Assembly (NCBI RefSeq): GCF_048128805.1
Contig: NC_136006.1
Location: 6,275,679-6,339,678, forward strand
Source of the DNA: Centroberyx gerrardi
Taxonomy: Eukaryota > Chordata > Actinopteri > Beryciformes > Berycidae
Reading direction: 5' to 3'
Length of the DNA stretch: 64,000 nucleotides
Shown here: positions 20,860 to 32,490 of the stretch, one piece after another
Layout: each line of letters begins with the position of its first letter
Position numbering within the stretch: position 1 is the stretch's first letter
Made by a program: the position numbers and the translations under genes
The notes under the pieces: generated by a model
Told to the model about the DNA's origin: nothing
The model's input: the letters and a program-made list of their open reading frames with translations, nothing else
Database searches by the model: none

Positions 20860-22035
20860 TTGCATATCCAGACCATGACTTCTCTCAGTATTCCCATCAC
20901 CTCTTTACACGCTATTTTCAAATTGTCCTCTGATTCCACTCTCATCTGGTTAAAGTGCCTCCTGATGTGCCGTTCCAAACCAAAACACGACCCGCTCAAG
21001 AACTTGTGGAAATTCATTATGTCAGGGCAGAGCGTGATTTACTTCAGATTTGCTCCCTGACGGACCGGGCGCTCCCGCCGCGTCCAAGACAGGAGAGGAA
21101 TTGACTCCCGTCCACCGGCGAGTCTGCACTCGTTAAGTGGGTTAACAACCGACCGATTCACACAATTCGACTGAGAGTCACGTCCATTGTTTTGATCCAG
21201 GGAGAGTGAGATTTATTGGCTGGTGAGACGGGATCCTAACCCCGGGACTCTGTTCGCCGGGCGTCCATATTAACCTGTTTCAAAACAACATGTTTTATTA
21301 GGCCATCTGCACTCAATAAGAGCGGGCGAGCGGAGCAGCTGGAAAAACGCAGGCTTCATAACAGAGAGCCTCCTGCGCCTCAGTCAGCTCATACCACAGC
21401 AGACCCACACAGCCTCTCTCTCTCTCTCTCTCTCTCCATCTAGCAGCCTCTCTCCGTGTCCTCCATTCAATACTTTCTCCTCTCCTTTTTGCCAAAGGCG
21501 GTCGTCTTTATATCTAGCTTTGACTATAATGCGCTTTTTTAAATATCCTCTGTAAAGCAGCATTAACACACAAAAGCCCCCTCCCAGACACAATAACATC
21601 GCCCGGCTCCGCCTCGGGGGCCCCGACCCCGCTCTGGAGTCTCTGGATTCGTTACAGCCGGCGTACACCGCAGTCGGCTGCTGGATTTACTTTGTGATTT
21701 ACTCTACTGATCCCCGGAGGAGGAGGAAGTCGTCTTCTCGCTCGCTGCCCTCCGCACGGCAGGCAGGTTCAGCTCACTGAGCAGCACCGCCGGAGCCGGC
21801 AGGGGTTCAGCTCCAGATCCACTAAGATTGCACTGCGACGGAAATCTCTGCATTTTTTTGCAGCTCAGTTGCTTGAGCTAAGAGCGCAGAGCAACTAACG
21901 CACATCAAGTTGTAGCAGCAAACAACTTCCTTCATCACCTATTGCAAGTTGTATCCTTCAGCTTTAAGATTAACCTACCCAGGCTGGCACCTTAGCACCC
22001 AAAAAACACTTCATTATTGGAGCTTTCTCTGATCT
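20860..22035. other. Low-repeat, GC-rich stretch; candidate regulatory sequence
   Basis: Apart from CT runs at 21418-21437 the stretch is unique in appearance, rich in CpG (GGGCGCTCCCGCCGCGTCC at 21068) and contains no supported exon. In vertebrates the C21orf62-OLIG2 interval holds enhancers; conservation here cannot be judged from one sequence. Confidence 0.3.
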
Positions 22036-22040
22036 GGAAC

Positions 22041-22375
22041 CTATGGAAGCCCATTCCCGCCACTCAATAAAATAAAAAACGACTCAATTTTGAGTTTTTT
22101 TCTTGCAACTGTGACTTTATATCTCAGAATTCTGACTTTATATCTCGGAATTCTGACTTTATATCTCGGAATTCTGACTTTATATCTCGGAATTCTGACT
22201 TTTTTTTCTCCGAATTCTGACTTTATATCTCGGAATTCTGACTTTATATCTCGGAATTCTGACTTAAAAAAAAAAAAAAGTCAGAATTCCGAGATATAAA
22301 GTGAGAATTGTGAGATATAAAGTCAGAATTTAGTTGTTTTTTATTTTATTGAGTGGCGGGAATGGGCTTCCATAG
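22041..22375. mobile_element. Foldback element with internal 21-bp tandem repeats
   Basis: Ends are a long inverted repeat: CTATGGAAGCCCATTCCCGC through AATAAAATAAAAAAC, with the complement at 22325-22375. The interior has about eight 21-bp units containing TATATCTCGGAATTCTGAC on one arm and two inverted units on the other, around an A-run at 22266-22279. Confidence 0.85.
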
Positions 22376-22496
22376 GGAACCCCTCCAGTCTGTTTGATGG
22401 TCATAATTTAGAGGAGTTGGTGTTGTGAAGTGATAGTGAATTGGGCATAACGTCGATTTGCATGTTTATGTGAGCAAAATAATACAATTTACATAC

Positions 22497-22760
22497 AAAT
22501 TACATATCGCTGTTGTCGGGTAAAAACCTTGTATCTCCAAAATGTCAACTTTTCAGGAGCAGCCTTGGTTTTAGCTTGATGATCAGGCATTTTTCAGTTT
22601 CTCTAATGCGGGTTATGAAAGGTCTTCACAAACCCAAGGATCACAGATCTTTCTCAACACACAGACCATCTTCCTTCTTCATCTTTCAATTTAAGACATG
22701 AAAATCACCAAAAGTGGAGGTAGATACAAGGTTTTCATCCGACACTGACGATATGTATGA
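22497..22760. mobile_element. MITE family with ACATATCG ends, copy B
   Basis: Left TACATATCGCTGTTGTCGGG then AAAACCTTGTATCTCC; right GTAGATACAAGGTTTTCATC then CGACACTGACGATATGTA. The ends are imperfect inverted repeats of about 38 bp, shared with copy A, while the interior differs. Confidence 0.7.
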
Positions 22761-22799
22761 CCATGACAGGCGCAAAGAGGCTTTATTTCTTGACCAGTG

Positions 22800-23985
22800 C
22801 TATTAGGCAACTTTCCACTCTTTGCACACGGTTACTGAACAGCATGGCTCTCTGCTTTAGTCATTTTGGTGCGTTTGATTCTGGGCCTCAGCTTGAAACC
22901 AGGCCTCCCAGTTGAAGCACGGCCTCCCTACTCACCACGCCGCCCCGCCGCTCTAATATAGCTGACAACACCCGGATGGGAGTTGAAGATAAAGCCCAAA
23001 CTCCCACTTGGCAGCCGTGAATGTGATCTGGAACGTCTCGTCCCTCTCTGAGAGCCGGCGAGCGGTTCGCCTCTTGGATATTGCTGTAGCAGATGATACA
23101 TCAGAGCGCAGTCTGGCGGAGTCGGTCTGCGGCTACGGATACACTTCACTTTGATTACCGTTTATCATCTGATCAGGCCAGCGAGCCTTCAGGGACAGAT
23201 TTTGGATTTTGCTCACACTGCTGTCAGATCTTCAGAACCGGATATGGAAGCGGACAGGCTCGCGTCAGCCTGGGTGCAATCAATCACAACGTGCATGGAG
23301 TCAATGTAAAGAGACGGAGAGGGAGAGCGGGGGAAAGCAATGCAGACGCAGATTTAAATAAAAACACATCCACTGGAGACACGCAGCAGACATTTTCAGT
23401 CCCGAGTGTGGACATTCAGCCACGCAATCTCATAAAATCTGATCTTTAGAATCAGATCTCGAACATCGCATTGAAATGAAATGTGTAACCATAGCCAATG
23501 GTGTGTCACCCAGCTGCTGGGTGGATTAGTCAACATGATGAGAGCGTTTACGAGCACATTTGCAGTTGTGTAGTGTTATTCGGGAATAGTTAAGTACTCC
23601 ATATAAGAGTTAGCATATGAAAAATGCTATTATCTGTCATCTTGCTTATTAGAAACCCTGGTGATAGCTGGAATATGACAATATTAGCTTGTTTTTGCGA
23701 CTTTTTTCCATTATAATATTAAGAATATTCATATCTAGGGGGATATTTGTGATCAGAATGTGTCGGTGCACACAGACACCTCATCCCGAATATAACTCAA
23801 ACCAGGATAAGAGCTAGGATCTGGAGTGCTTTATGTATGTGAACACACACAACGCAGGTAATGTGGAATGTGTCGCAGTTCCAGTAGATTAACACAAGGA
23901 TGCAGCAATGCCCAAAGTGCCGCCTCCAGTTGGAGCAGATCAGCTGTGAAGTCAGGATCTGGGTTGTTACAGCCGTCTGCATGTC
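22800..23985. other. Low-repeat non-coding stretch between MITE B and c21orf62
   Basis: 22920-23440 is GC-moderate and unique in appearance (for example GATTACCGTTTATCATCTGA). No exon was recognised. Candidate conserved element only by its lack of repeats. Confidence 0.3.
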
Positions 23986-23989
23986 AGTG

Positions 23990-24155
23990 TCACTTATACT
24001 AAGGACTGGCACCCAAAACATGTCGCATTTTTGACCTGTAGCCGGTGTAGAAGTCCCCACACCTTGTATCTTGTATCAGGCAATTCCTGTTGGCGCGGGG
24101 AAACGAAGTAGCAGGAGCAGCACGCATGAATTCAACAATCTCTCAGAAGAAAATG
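23990..24155. repeat. Interior fragment of the 19711 MITE family
   Basis: Matches 19960-20110 over GACCTGTAGCCGGTGTAGAA, GTCCCCAC, CAGCACGCATG and AATTCAACAATCT. It has no clear ends. It lies just downstream of the c21orf62 stop codon. Confidence 0.65.
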
Positions 24156-24345
24156 CATAGTGCCGAGAAAGATATGAACCTCTCCTTGAGACGCAGGCAT
24201 GCCAGCGTGACAGTCGAACAGAAAGATATTATATTCCAGATGGGAAACGTTTCCTTTGCAATTTTAGGAGACAAAGACGAAGAACATCCAGCTGCAGTGT
24301 AAATGATCCCTGTGCAGCGATGCAGCCTGACCGAGGCTCTTGTTG

Positions 24346-25089
24346 TTAGTAGACGAAGGTGAGGAGGCAGTTCTGCTGAGGCTCACTGCGGTCCGAGGGG
24401 TCAGCTGAGGAGGGCAGGGGGCGGGGCAGGGGCAGGTGGGGGAAGTGCTGGGACAGGCTGGGCGCCGGCGGTCCCACCACGCTGTACGCCTTCAGGGCAG
24501 AGAGGCCGTTCAGCACCGCTACATCCAGGAAGGTCATGTGGAGGATGGAGGAGGAGGAGGAGGAGGAGGAGGAGGAGAGGGGCTCTACCTCCGCCGCTCC
24601 CCCCGCTGCAGGGGCGATTGTAATTTCCTGGTCGGGGTACGGCGCTCCCGGGGCCGCGCTGTGGATCCTCAGGGTGCGGAGTCCAAACAGAGCCAGGTAC
24701 CGACTGTCCGGCGGGTTTACGCCGCAAAAAGACAGCCGCAAGTGTCCGACCTGGCTCCCGTTCAGCAGCTCCTCCAGCGGCCAGCGCTCCCTCAGCCAGA
24801 CGCTCAGCCCGCCCGGCGCCGTCAGCCCAGCGGGGGGCAGAGCGGAGCGCGGGACGGTGCGGCAGCTGCACAGGATGTTGGCCAGAGCCTCGTCGCAGTC
24901 CCGCACCGGCGAGGAGCAGCTGCAGTTCCGCAGGCCGTAGCCGGGGGCGCCGCCGTCGAACAGCAGCGTGGTGTTGGCCGGCGGCGGGGAGGTGGGGGCG
25001 GAGCCTGTCGTCGGGGCGGCGGGGACCGGGAGGAACGACAGCCACAGTAACCACGGCAACAGGGCAGAGGAGATCCTGTTTAGAAACAT
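24346..25089 (-). CDS. c21orf62: C21orf62 homologue, secreted cysteine-rich protein
   Basis: A single open exon of 247 aa. I chose the ATG at 25087-25089 because it opens a signal peptide (MFLNRISSALLPWLLWLSFL). An in-frame ATG at 25182 lies beyond a probable splice acceptor at 25154-25155 and would add 31 residues. The body has the C-x-C, C, C-x-C pattern LRNCSCSSPVRDCDEALAN then ILCSCRTV, matching my recollection of human C21orf62 (RNCSCSADIRDCD). LRLSFCGVN, LFGLRTLRIH, MTFLDVAVLNGLSALKAYSV and the C-terminal TFVY also agree with the human protein. Human is about 219 aa; the extra length is a Pro/Ser/Ala-rich segment after the signal peptide and a poly-Ser insertion near residue 180. Function is not established; it is a predicted secreted protein. 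The coding region is very GC-rich. Confidence 0.88.
   Translation of the reverse strand: MFLNRISSALLPWLLWLSFLPVPAAPTTGSAPTSPPPANTTLLFDGGAPGYGLRNCSCSSPVRDCDEALANILCSCRTVPRSALPPAGLTAPGGLSVWLRERWPLEELLNGSQVGHLRLSFCGVNPPDSRYLALFGLRTLRIHSAAPGAPYPDQEITIAPAAGGAAEVEPLSSSSSSSSSSILHMTFLDVAVLNGLSALKAYSVVGPPAPSLSQHFPHLPLPRPLPSSADPSDRSEPQQNCLLTFVY
24541..24580 (+). repeat. (GGA)n trinucleotide run inside c21orf62
   Basis: A GGA/GAG run on the plus strand reads on the minus strand as about ten consecutive serine codons (LSSSSSSSSSSSIL). It makes an in-frame poly-Ser tract absent from the human protein as I remember it. It is probably length-variable. Confidence 0.85.
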
Positions 25090-25153
25090 CTCCACCGAAA
25101 TCAAACAGGCTACATCTTCACCGAGTGGAGACACAGAGAGTAGAGAGACGAAC

Positions 25154-25155
25154 CT
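25154..25155 (-). other. Probable splice acceptor upstream of c21orf62
   Basis: The minus strand reads CTGTGCTTCCAG then GTTCGTC 64 nt before the chosen start codon. It would make the single coding exon follow a non-coding 5' exon. Confidence 0.4.
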
Positions 25156-25199
25156 GGAAGCACAGAGGAATAATGTTAGCATGTTCTCTTTTATTATAT

Positions 25200-27405
25200 T
25201 ATATCATGATTTTATTATTTAATTTTTCTCTTTTACCCTTGTTTTATTCTCTTGCTTTATTATTTTTTTACTACCTTTTTGTCCAACCTTTTACTCTTAT
25301 GTTTTAGGACAATTTTTTAACTGTTGGTGATTTTATCTTGTTTTGTAAAGCACTTTGCATGCACTTTGCTATATAAATAAAGTTTGTTATTATAAACAAC
25401 AATATACGATATGTATATATATAAATAGACATGAGAGACAATGAATCACAGTAGCAACAGTCACAACAGAGCTGAGAGTTTTGACTCATCATTGTCAAAC
25501 CTGATAGTAATACTGGAGTATCAGACATTATTTACTTCTCTGTGACTCACTCCAGCTTTCCTGTTCTCTCCCTAAAAGGCCACATCACACACAAAGAGCC
25601 TCTCTCTTCCTCGCTCTGTGGCCGATAGTAACCTGCCGCTGCTCTGCGTCTGTGTTTTTACAGCATGCGGAGGCCAGCGTCAGACCCGCAGCCAGCTGAA
25701 TCCAGCTCTTTATTTCCAGTCCAGCTCTGGCTCTCACACACGTAATTGAGCCATTTATTTTTTTCTTCTCCGACTTTATTGGGGGAGAGGTCCTTCCAGG
25801 CCCCGGGCTACTGCGGATGGCATACGGCTGTCCATAAAAGTGCCTGCGCCACGCTGCGCTGCGCTGCGGTGAGAGAGGCAGTGGCCGGCCACATTAAGAC
25901 GTTCAGGAAAAACGAAACACTGCCTTCTTTCTTTTCCCCCATTCAGGAAAAGTGGGATGAATAAGCAGTCTCGACTTTTTTTCCGCTTCTCTTTTTCTTT
26001 GAAGGAGGAGAAAACTTTCCGATGTTAAGATTGGCAGGATGGTGGGACAAAATCTGCTTAGTTGTCTGAAAACACGTCTGGAAAAAAATACATGTGATGG
26101 GTCTGGTACCAAAGAAACCATTTTACATCACAGGTCATGATGACTGCACTGGCTTAGTAGGGGATTCATTTGCCAATCCTTGCAGAGTTAGTGCATACTA
26201 GTCTGAATAGCAAATATCCCCAGTCCAGCATTAAATCATCCATATAACATCATCTGTATACAGTATATAACAAGTAAACACTGTGTTGTGAGGGCATTGC
26301 AATGATGATTCACTTTACTAGTGTGGTTGTAACTGGTTCCCCCACAAAGGTTTTTAATTAGGTCTTAAGTTCACCACATACTTGATTTTCTACAATGGGT
26401 AGTTTCAGCAAAACAATCTGATTCATCAAAGATGCGTTCCAGCCAGCAAGACAAGCCATGAAGAAAACTTTCAGGCTGTACACTTTGAACACAGCTGCAT
26501 GAAAACCCTTACTGCAATTCTTTGTTTTGATTATTTGAATTCCTATATAACCCTTTTCACCTTCTATATATGAAAGCAGCTAATTACTTGGACGGATTCA
26601 GTGTCATCTGGACATCGTCACTCTCAGTAACTCTAAAAGAAACAAGGCTGTCTGAGGCTGTAGTGTTGGGAGATGTGTGGGATAATCTATAAAACGCACC
26701 TTTTTGTTTTTTTGCTACAGTTTTGTCTAAGTGGCCCTTTTGTTAGACGCCTTGAAACCAATTAAAGCTGTGGTCAAATAAAATGCACAGCACAGTGGGA
26801 ACATTGTGGAAGAGGATGGCGCGTCGCCAAAACGATTACGCTAATTTTTACAGTCTGTCTTGTTTGAAGCATGATGCAGCAACATACGCTGTTATTGTGC
26901 TGTTATTATGTGTTATGGAGTTCCCAATTATGAAAAAACTCAACTAGAGATAGCTTGGATATACATTAATATGATAAGATAAGATAAGGTAAGATAAGAT
27001 ATTGACCTCTGTGGGGAAATTAGCTCGTTGTAGCAGCAAAAGTGATATAAGTCAGTACATAAAACAAGTAGAGCAGTATATAAAAACAGTAATGTAACAA
27101 TTAAGCAAAAAAAAAAACAGTAAAAGGCTACAAAACAATAAAATAGAAGCAATAAAATAGAACGTAAACAATGTACATGTGTGCAAATGTGCAAATGTGC
27201 ACTGAATTCACATGAAGCCTTACTGCACACGCTCAGTTCCTCCAGTGAGTCTTTATTCCCTTCTCTCTGCTGTTTACTGCTCACATGGGGCGTCATTCAT
27301 AGAAATGTTCCCTGACTTGAATCCATTCATATTTCGGTTATATGTCTTTGCTTGATGAATTTTTCTTGCTGTGTTATCGTAGTAGTATCACATTTTTTTA
27401 GATAT
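25200..27405. other. Non-coding, retroposon tails and one unique patch
   Basis: 25205-25390 ends in GTAAAGCACTTTGCATGCAC and TATAAATAAAGTTT, a LINE-type tail. 25540-25960 is GC-rich and unique in appearance. 26965-27190 is a reversed tail (GACCTCTGTGGGGAAATTAG). No gene seen. Confidence 0.45.
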
Positions 27406-27409
27406 TAAA

Positions 27410-28170
27410 GCTGCACAAGGGAACTTTGCACCTTGGCGTCTCCAAGTGGCAGCGGGAGATAACGGTTTGAATTTTTTTTAAAGTTGAAGGACTTCATTAC
27501 CCAGAAATCATGTCACATGACACCGAAACTGCACCAAAGTTTCCCCTTCTTAGTGTCTTAATGTAGAGGTTCAGCCACCGCTGGCGAGTCCAGTTTTCTG
27601 TGGGCGGAGCGTTGCTCGCTGCTGGTTAGGAGGCAGTTTTGTATTTCATTCTTAAATTTCGATTCGTCACCTCCTGTGTGCCAAGACGTTTTCCCGCCAG
27701 TGACCGTACCCGACTCCAGAATTTCTTTTGGGCAAATAGTCTCAATTAGTGGGGATGGGGGCGCTCTTCTCTGCCCCAATTTGTGGTTTAGACCAGTGGT
27801 TCTCAACCTGGGGGTCGGGACCCTCCAAGGGGTTGTGAGACAATTTTGTGAAATTATTTATGGGATAGAAAAAACATATTTCTACTATACAAATTCATTA
27901 TTATCGCTATTTTTTTTTAGTTTTTTTTGTTTTCAGCCTCTAGGGCCTCCTCTGGTAATTAGTCAAATGAAACAACCTGAAAAGGGAAAATCGTTCTTTG
28001 GTTGAACCGTATCATCATGCCTGTGACGGGGGTCATGAGTGGGCATCGCGTTGTTTTAAGGGGTCACAAGCCAAAAAGGTTGAGAACTACTGGTGATCAC
28101 TGGTGATGTGTCAGTCTAACCTGACACATCGGGGGGTTTTTTAACGTAAAAATCTTGCCTAGTGCAGCTT
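27410..28170 (-). repeat. Dispersed repeat interrupted by a hAT MITE
   Basis: Words such as GAGGCAGTTTTGTATTTC and AGTCTCAATTAGTGG (27630-27755) recur in reverse at 31490-31550, and ACTTCATTACCCAGAAATCATG recurs near 32430 as CATGATTTCTGGGTATTGAAG. The hAT MITE at 27794-28092 splits it. Confidence 0.55.
27794..28092. mobile_element. hAT-type MITE (CAGTGGTTCTCAACC ends)
   Basis: Starts CAGTGGTTCTCAACCTGG and ends AGGTTGAGAACTACTG, matched terminal inverted repeats. Same end class as the 55444 element but a different interior. It interrupts an older dispersed repeat (27410-28170). The flanking duplication is not clear. Confidence 0.75.
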
Positions 28171-28259
28171 CAACGTCAAGATTCTGGTGTCGTGACTCGG
28201 CTGCTATAAATAAACCTGACTTCAGTGAGGCTGGTTTACAGTAGCCGCTGCCCGCCATA

Positions 28260-28606
28260 CACATCCTCTCCTCTCCTCCTCCTCCGCTCTCTTACCTCAC
28301 TGCTAATATTAGTCATCCTCTCTCCAGCTGTTCCCAGCCTCCGTCCCCCACTGGCTCTCCCACACCATATAGCTCTCTCTTTCTGTCTCTCTCTCTCTCT
28401 CTGTCCCGCTCTTCCTTTCGCTCTCTCTCTCAGTGTCCTCCATTCCCTTTCTCTCTCTCTCCCTGACTCTCCCTGTCCTCTTTTTTTTTTCTTCTTTCTC
28501 CTTTCCTTTCCTCCGTCTCTCTCTCTGTAATCCCTGCAACAAGCTCCAGCTGCAAGACCGGATGCTGGGAAAAAGAGCGAGCGAGGCAGAGGCAGACTGA
28601 GAAAGC

Positions 28607-28655
<49 letters not shown>
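28260..28655. repeat. CT-rich then GA-rich low complexity
   Basis: CT-rich 28350-28530 and GA-rich 28600-28655. Confidence 0.85.
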
Positions 28656-28657
<2 letters not shown>

Positions 28658-28914
28658 AAGAGTAACAGAGATGAATACCAACCAGTCAAACTGAATACAG
28701 CTGAAAACTCATTCTGCAAACTCTGTATTTACTTTGATTCTTTTGTAAAGTGTATCTGTAAATACTGAATAAATGTATGAACTTGCTTTTACTTGCGTCT
28801 GTTTGGTAGTAAGTTTTATTAATATTCATGAGTGACTTCATTGCTAATTAGGCCTTTCTGATACTGACTGTGAGTGTGTCTTTGCGAGAGAAAGTGAGTT
28901 AAAGACACACTAAA

Positions 28915-29027
28915 GAAAGTGAGTTAGACAGGGTGTGTGTGTGCGTGTGTATGTGTGTGTGAGAGAGAAACACAGAGAGAGGGAAAGTGTGTGTGTGTGT
29001 GAGAGAGAGGAAGACAGAGAGAAATAA

Positions 29028-29059
<32 letters not shown>

Positions 29060-29334
29060 TGAGACAGAGAAACAGAGAAAGTGTGAATGTGTGTGACAGA
29101 AACAGAGAGAGATGAGAGAGACAGAGAAAGAGAGAGAGAGTTAGACAAGAAATGCGAGTGTCTGTGAGAGAGAGAGACGCATAGAGAAATAAAGTGTGTG
29201 TGTGTGTGTGTGTGTGTGAAAAAGAGAGCGAGGTGGCTGCCGCTCCAGACAGCTTGTTAAAGGAGAGGCTCAACGCATTCCTCTGACATCATGTTCCACC
29301 GCAAGCACCCACCCTAATCCTCCCTTCCTCTCTC

Positions 29335-29370
<36 letters not shown>
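28915..29370. repeat. GT/GA and CT microsatellite cluster
   Basis: Alternating GTGTGT and GAGAGA runs to 29225, and (CT)n at 29338-29370. Confidence 0.85.
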
Positions 29371-29373
<3 letters not shown>

Positions 29374-29379
29374 CCCTCT

Positions 29380-31250
29380 CTCCCTCCATGTCACCCATCT
29401 CTACTCTAGGTCTCTCTCCCCCCTCACTCTCTCTCGCCAGCTGCAGCCTCACATAGGACTACAGAGACAAAAATGAAGAGTCTCATTCCAAAACAGTCAT
29501 ATATCCATTAAAAAAAAAAAAATGTCCCGATGTTTGTGACTCAACGCTTGAGAAACACACATTTGCATCGTCTTAAATGTGGTCGTTTTGTAAATATAGA
29601 GCTCAAGATAGCTGTTAGCTTTAATAATATAATAATTTAAATGTGCTACATGTTGCATTTTCACATCAATAAACCATTTGATTAGATTGAGACATTAGTA
29701 TAATTACTGTAAACAAACAAGACCATTGCTGAGAACATCACTCAGCCTCTATCAGCCTCTACTCTGCATTTAATTAATTAATTATATAACACCGGGTTGG
29801 ATTTGGAGGGAAATCTGCTGGATCGCTTTACGGCACAAAACAGGAAGAGGTTCTTCTTCTGTTCTTCCAGAGCAAACGGAGCTAAAGCTGAAAGAGTTTC
29901 TGGCAGCAGATGGTGGAAGGAGGGAAAGGAGCGATGGAGAAATCACTTCCAACATGTTGATCCTCTTCAGTAACGACAAAGAGAAAACCTTTGACCGAAG
30001 AAGCATAGAAGGCGAAGAGGGAGGGTGACAAATTTGCAGCAGGCGGCGACAGGGTTTATGGGAAATGTAGTCTTAATTTGAGAAAGACTAACAATATGTG
30101 AGACAGAGGCCACTAATCGTAGCAACCATGGTTTCATTTGTTTACAGTAATTATACTAAGGTATCACAATTAATTTGGCAATGATATATTGATGTTTAAA
30201 ACTGCTACACACAGCACCTTTAAAAGGAAAAAAGTAGTTTTAAGTCAGCAGCCATTTTGTCAGAGTTGGCATCACATCTTTGAAGAGTTAGATATCAAAT
30301 TTTGGGATAAAACTCTGCACAAGCTAATAAAACAGATTAGTGAGCGGGCTGCGCCATGTACCATGTGTTCGTTTGACCCCTGACCTTTGTCGTATCTTCT
30401 GCCCTCTCCCTGTTTCCTGAACATCTAATGACACAAAAAAGCTACTGAAATACTCTAAAAACAAGAATATCTGTAGTGTTCACTGTACTTGTCAGTAAAA
30501 GTGAACACAAAGTAACAGCTAATGTAGTGTCTAAGTACTTATAGAGTCTCTGAACGTGTGTAAACAATGCTTCATATCGTACAGAGCCAATATACAGTGC
30601 AAGTGAATACAAAAATATCATGTAGGCTATAATATAACATATAATAATAATAGTTTTTTTTATAAGTAGTCTATAAGCTACAGTCTGTTCCTGTAAGTCT
30701 GTCAGTAAAAATGTACGTAGAGCTTCATATTGGGTTGCAGAGCCAAAACATTATGCAAGTGAATACAACATCTGGTGTGTCCGTTTCTATGCTGCGTAAT
30801 AAATCATGTAGTGTCGATGTGTACCGTACTGTGTGTACTCACAGAGCCTTTCACTGGGCACATCGACACAAAGCTTAATATTGGATTCCACAGCTGAAAT
30901 GTGGTTCAAATGAAAACAAAAAAAAAATTATGTTTCCAGTAAATGTCTGTGACCTACAATGTAAACGCACAGAGGCCGTCGGTAAACACACGCACACAAA
31001 GCTTCATATATAACGGCAGCTGCTGCGGTCCACCTTCATGCATTTCTCTGGCATTAGTACTGCAGGCGAGTCTTTCTTGAATGTCGGACAGTAGAATCAG
31101 ATTATTCAAATATCAGATTAACAAAACCCCAGAGTCTTGTGAGAAGAGAGCAGAACCTGATTTTCCCAAACAGTTTCTTGTTTCTTGGGTACGGAGCCAC
31201 AACGCAGCAGCAATAGATCGGTGACTTCTACAGTGCCACAGGACAAAAAT
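29380..31250. other. Non-coding; one dispersed repeat, otherwise nothing recognised
   Basis: Holds the repeat at 30133-30223. 30440-31020 has several loosely repeated words (TGCAAGTGAATACAA, AGCTTCATAT), suggesting an old internally repetitive element. Confidence 0.4.
30133..30223 (+). repeat. Dispersed repeat ending GCTACACACAGCACCTTTA, copy 2
   Basis: TTCATTTGTTTACAGTAATT and CTGCTACACACAGCACCTTT at the two ends; same layout as 16292-16380. Confidence 0.7.
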
Positions 31251-31254
31251 CAAT

Positions 31255-31400
31255 TATATTTTCAGAAAAACATAAATGTATGACCCTATCCTCATAATTC
31301 ACATCAGTTCGATGCTACTTACGATGACGATTATGAATTTGTGTATTTTTTTTGTGTCTGAGTTTTACATCAGCCGAAAAAAACATTAGACAATATCAAC
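31255..31400 (+). repeat. Dispersed repeat 'GGTGGGAAAACTC' family, copy 4
   Basis: TCACATCAGTTCGATGCTAC and surrounding words match the 16930 copy. Truncated. Confidence 0.45.
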
Positions 31401-31439
31401 ATTAGAACATATTAAACTTGCACTTGGCAAAATATTTGT

Positions 31440-32490
31440 CTTATCAGTCACAAAATGGGGCTGCAGTAGAGAAGAGCGTCCCATACTCCACTAATTGAGA
31501 CTAGAATTACCCTATCTGGCCAAAAAGTGGAATACAAAACTGTCTCCTAAACAGTGAGCTGGACTCCCCAACCTGGTTGAACTTCTTCATCACCTCCACC
31601 CACACACACACACTGAGCAGAAGTTTATGATGTTCATGTTGTAACGGAACAAGCGGAACAACAGGATGGCATTTCTTTGCTGCAACTTGGAAGCGTTCAC
31701 GTCCACATCCAAATTAATTTTTACCTATCAATCAAAAATCGACCGTAAACGAACTGCAGATGTTGCTGTCGCTCTCTTTTCGTAAGCATGGTTGATTAAA
31801 TTGTGTGAATATGACTATCTTGGTTAGGGCTGGGCATCGTTTAAAAAATGGCGATACCAGTACCGATACCAGTAAGTGATACCGAAACCAATAGAGTACT
31901 TCATTCGATACCTTTTTTTTTAACGTTTTGGTGGCATCTCGGCACGCTGAACTGCCAACTCCGTCACACACACCGCGCTCGACTTCACCACAGACTCTAC
32001 GGGGTGTAGCTGCTGCGGTAGCGGGCCAATCACACGTCGCATTAAATCAAACGCTTGTGGTGATTGGCTGCAAGAAAAACCATACAAATAGTGATTTTTT
32101 TCTAGATCTGTGTACAAAAAGTAGCGAATGCAGGTATCGTTTGACTGGAGAAGTTTCGATACTACTTGGGTTATTTCGGTCGATACCTTAAAGTTATCGA
32201 GTACCGATACCCAGCCCTACTCTTGGTCTGCTGACATCAGCGGCGTGTTTACCGCCTGTGTCGACACACTCCCACGATTCCTGACGCCAAGAGGGAGAAA
32301 TCGGCGCCTGCAAAATATTCCCCCGTCCTTCTTGTATTTACCAACAGGAGGCTAACTGAACGTCTCAATCGGCAACTTGTATGTTTAAATCGGCTATGAT
32401 GTGAACACGTCGTTGGCAACATCACGTTACATGATTTCTGGGTATTGAAGTCCTCAAAATTCAAACTAATTACCTCTTGCTGAATTAAGC
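31440..32490 (+). repeat. Same dispersed repeat, interrupted by the 31825 hAT MITE
   Basis: 31445-31620 and 32230-32480 are two halves of the family at 27410-28170, with the hAT MITE 31825-32219 between them. A shorter copy with GGATTTCCGGGTATTGAATT lies near 6570-6660. Confidence 0.5.
31825..32219. mobile_element. hAT-type MITE (TAGGGCTGGGC ends)
   Basis: Starts TAGGGCTGGGCATCG and ends GATACCCAGCCCTA. The flanks ATCTTGGT and CTCTTGGT form an 8-bp target duplication with one mismatch. The interior has repeated GATACC words. Its 8-bp flank and TIR class fit hAT. Confidence 0.8.

Noticed and set aside
15000..24000. OLIG1/OLIG2 bHLH gene expected from synteny
   Set aside because: No frame with a basic helix-loop-helix signature was found on either strand.
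24436..25054. Two 200-codon frames overlapping c21orf62 (plus strand and another minus frame)
   Set aside because: Shadows of a GC-rich coding exon. Only the frame with the NCSC...CSC pattern matches a known protein.
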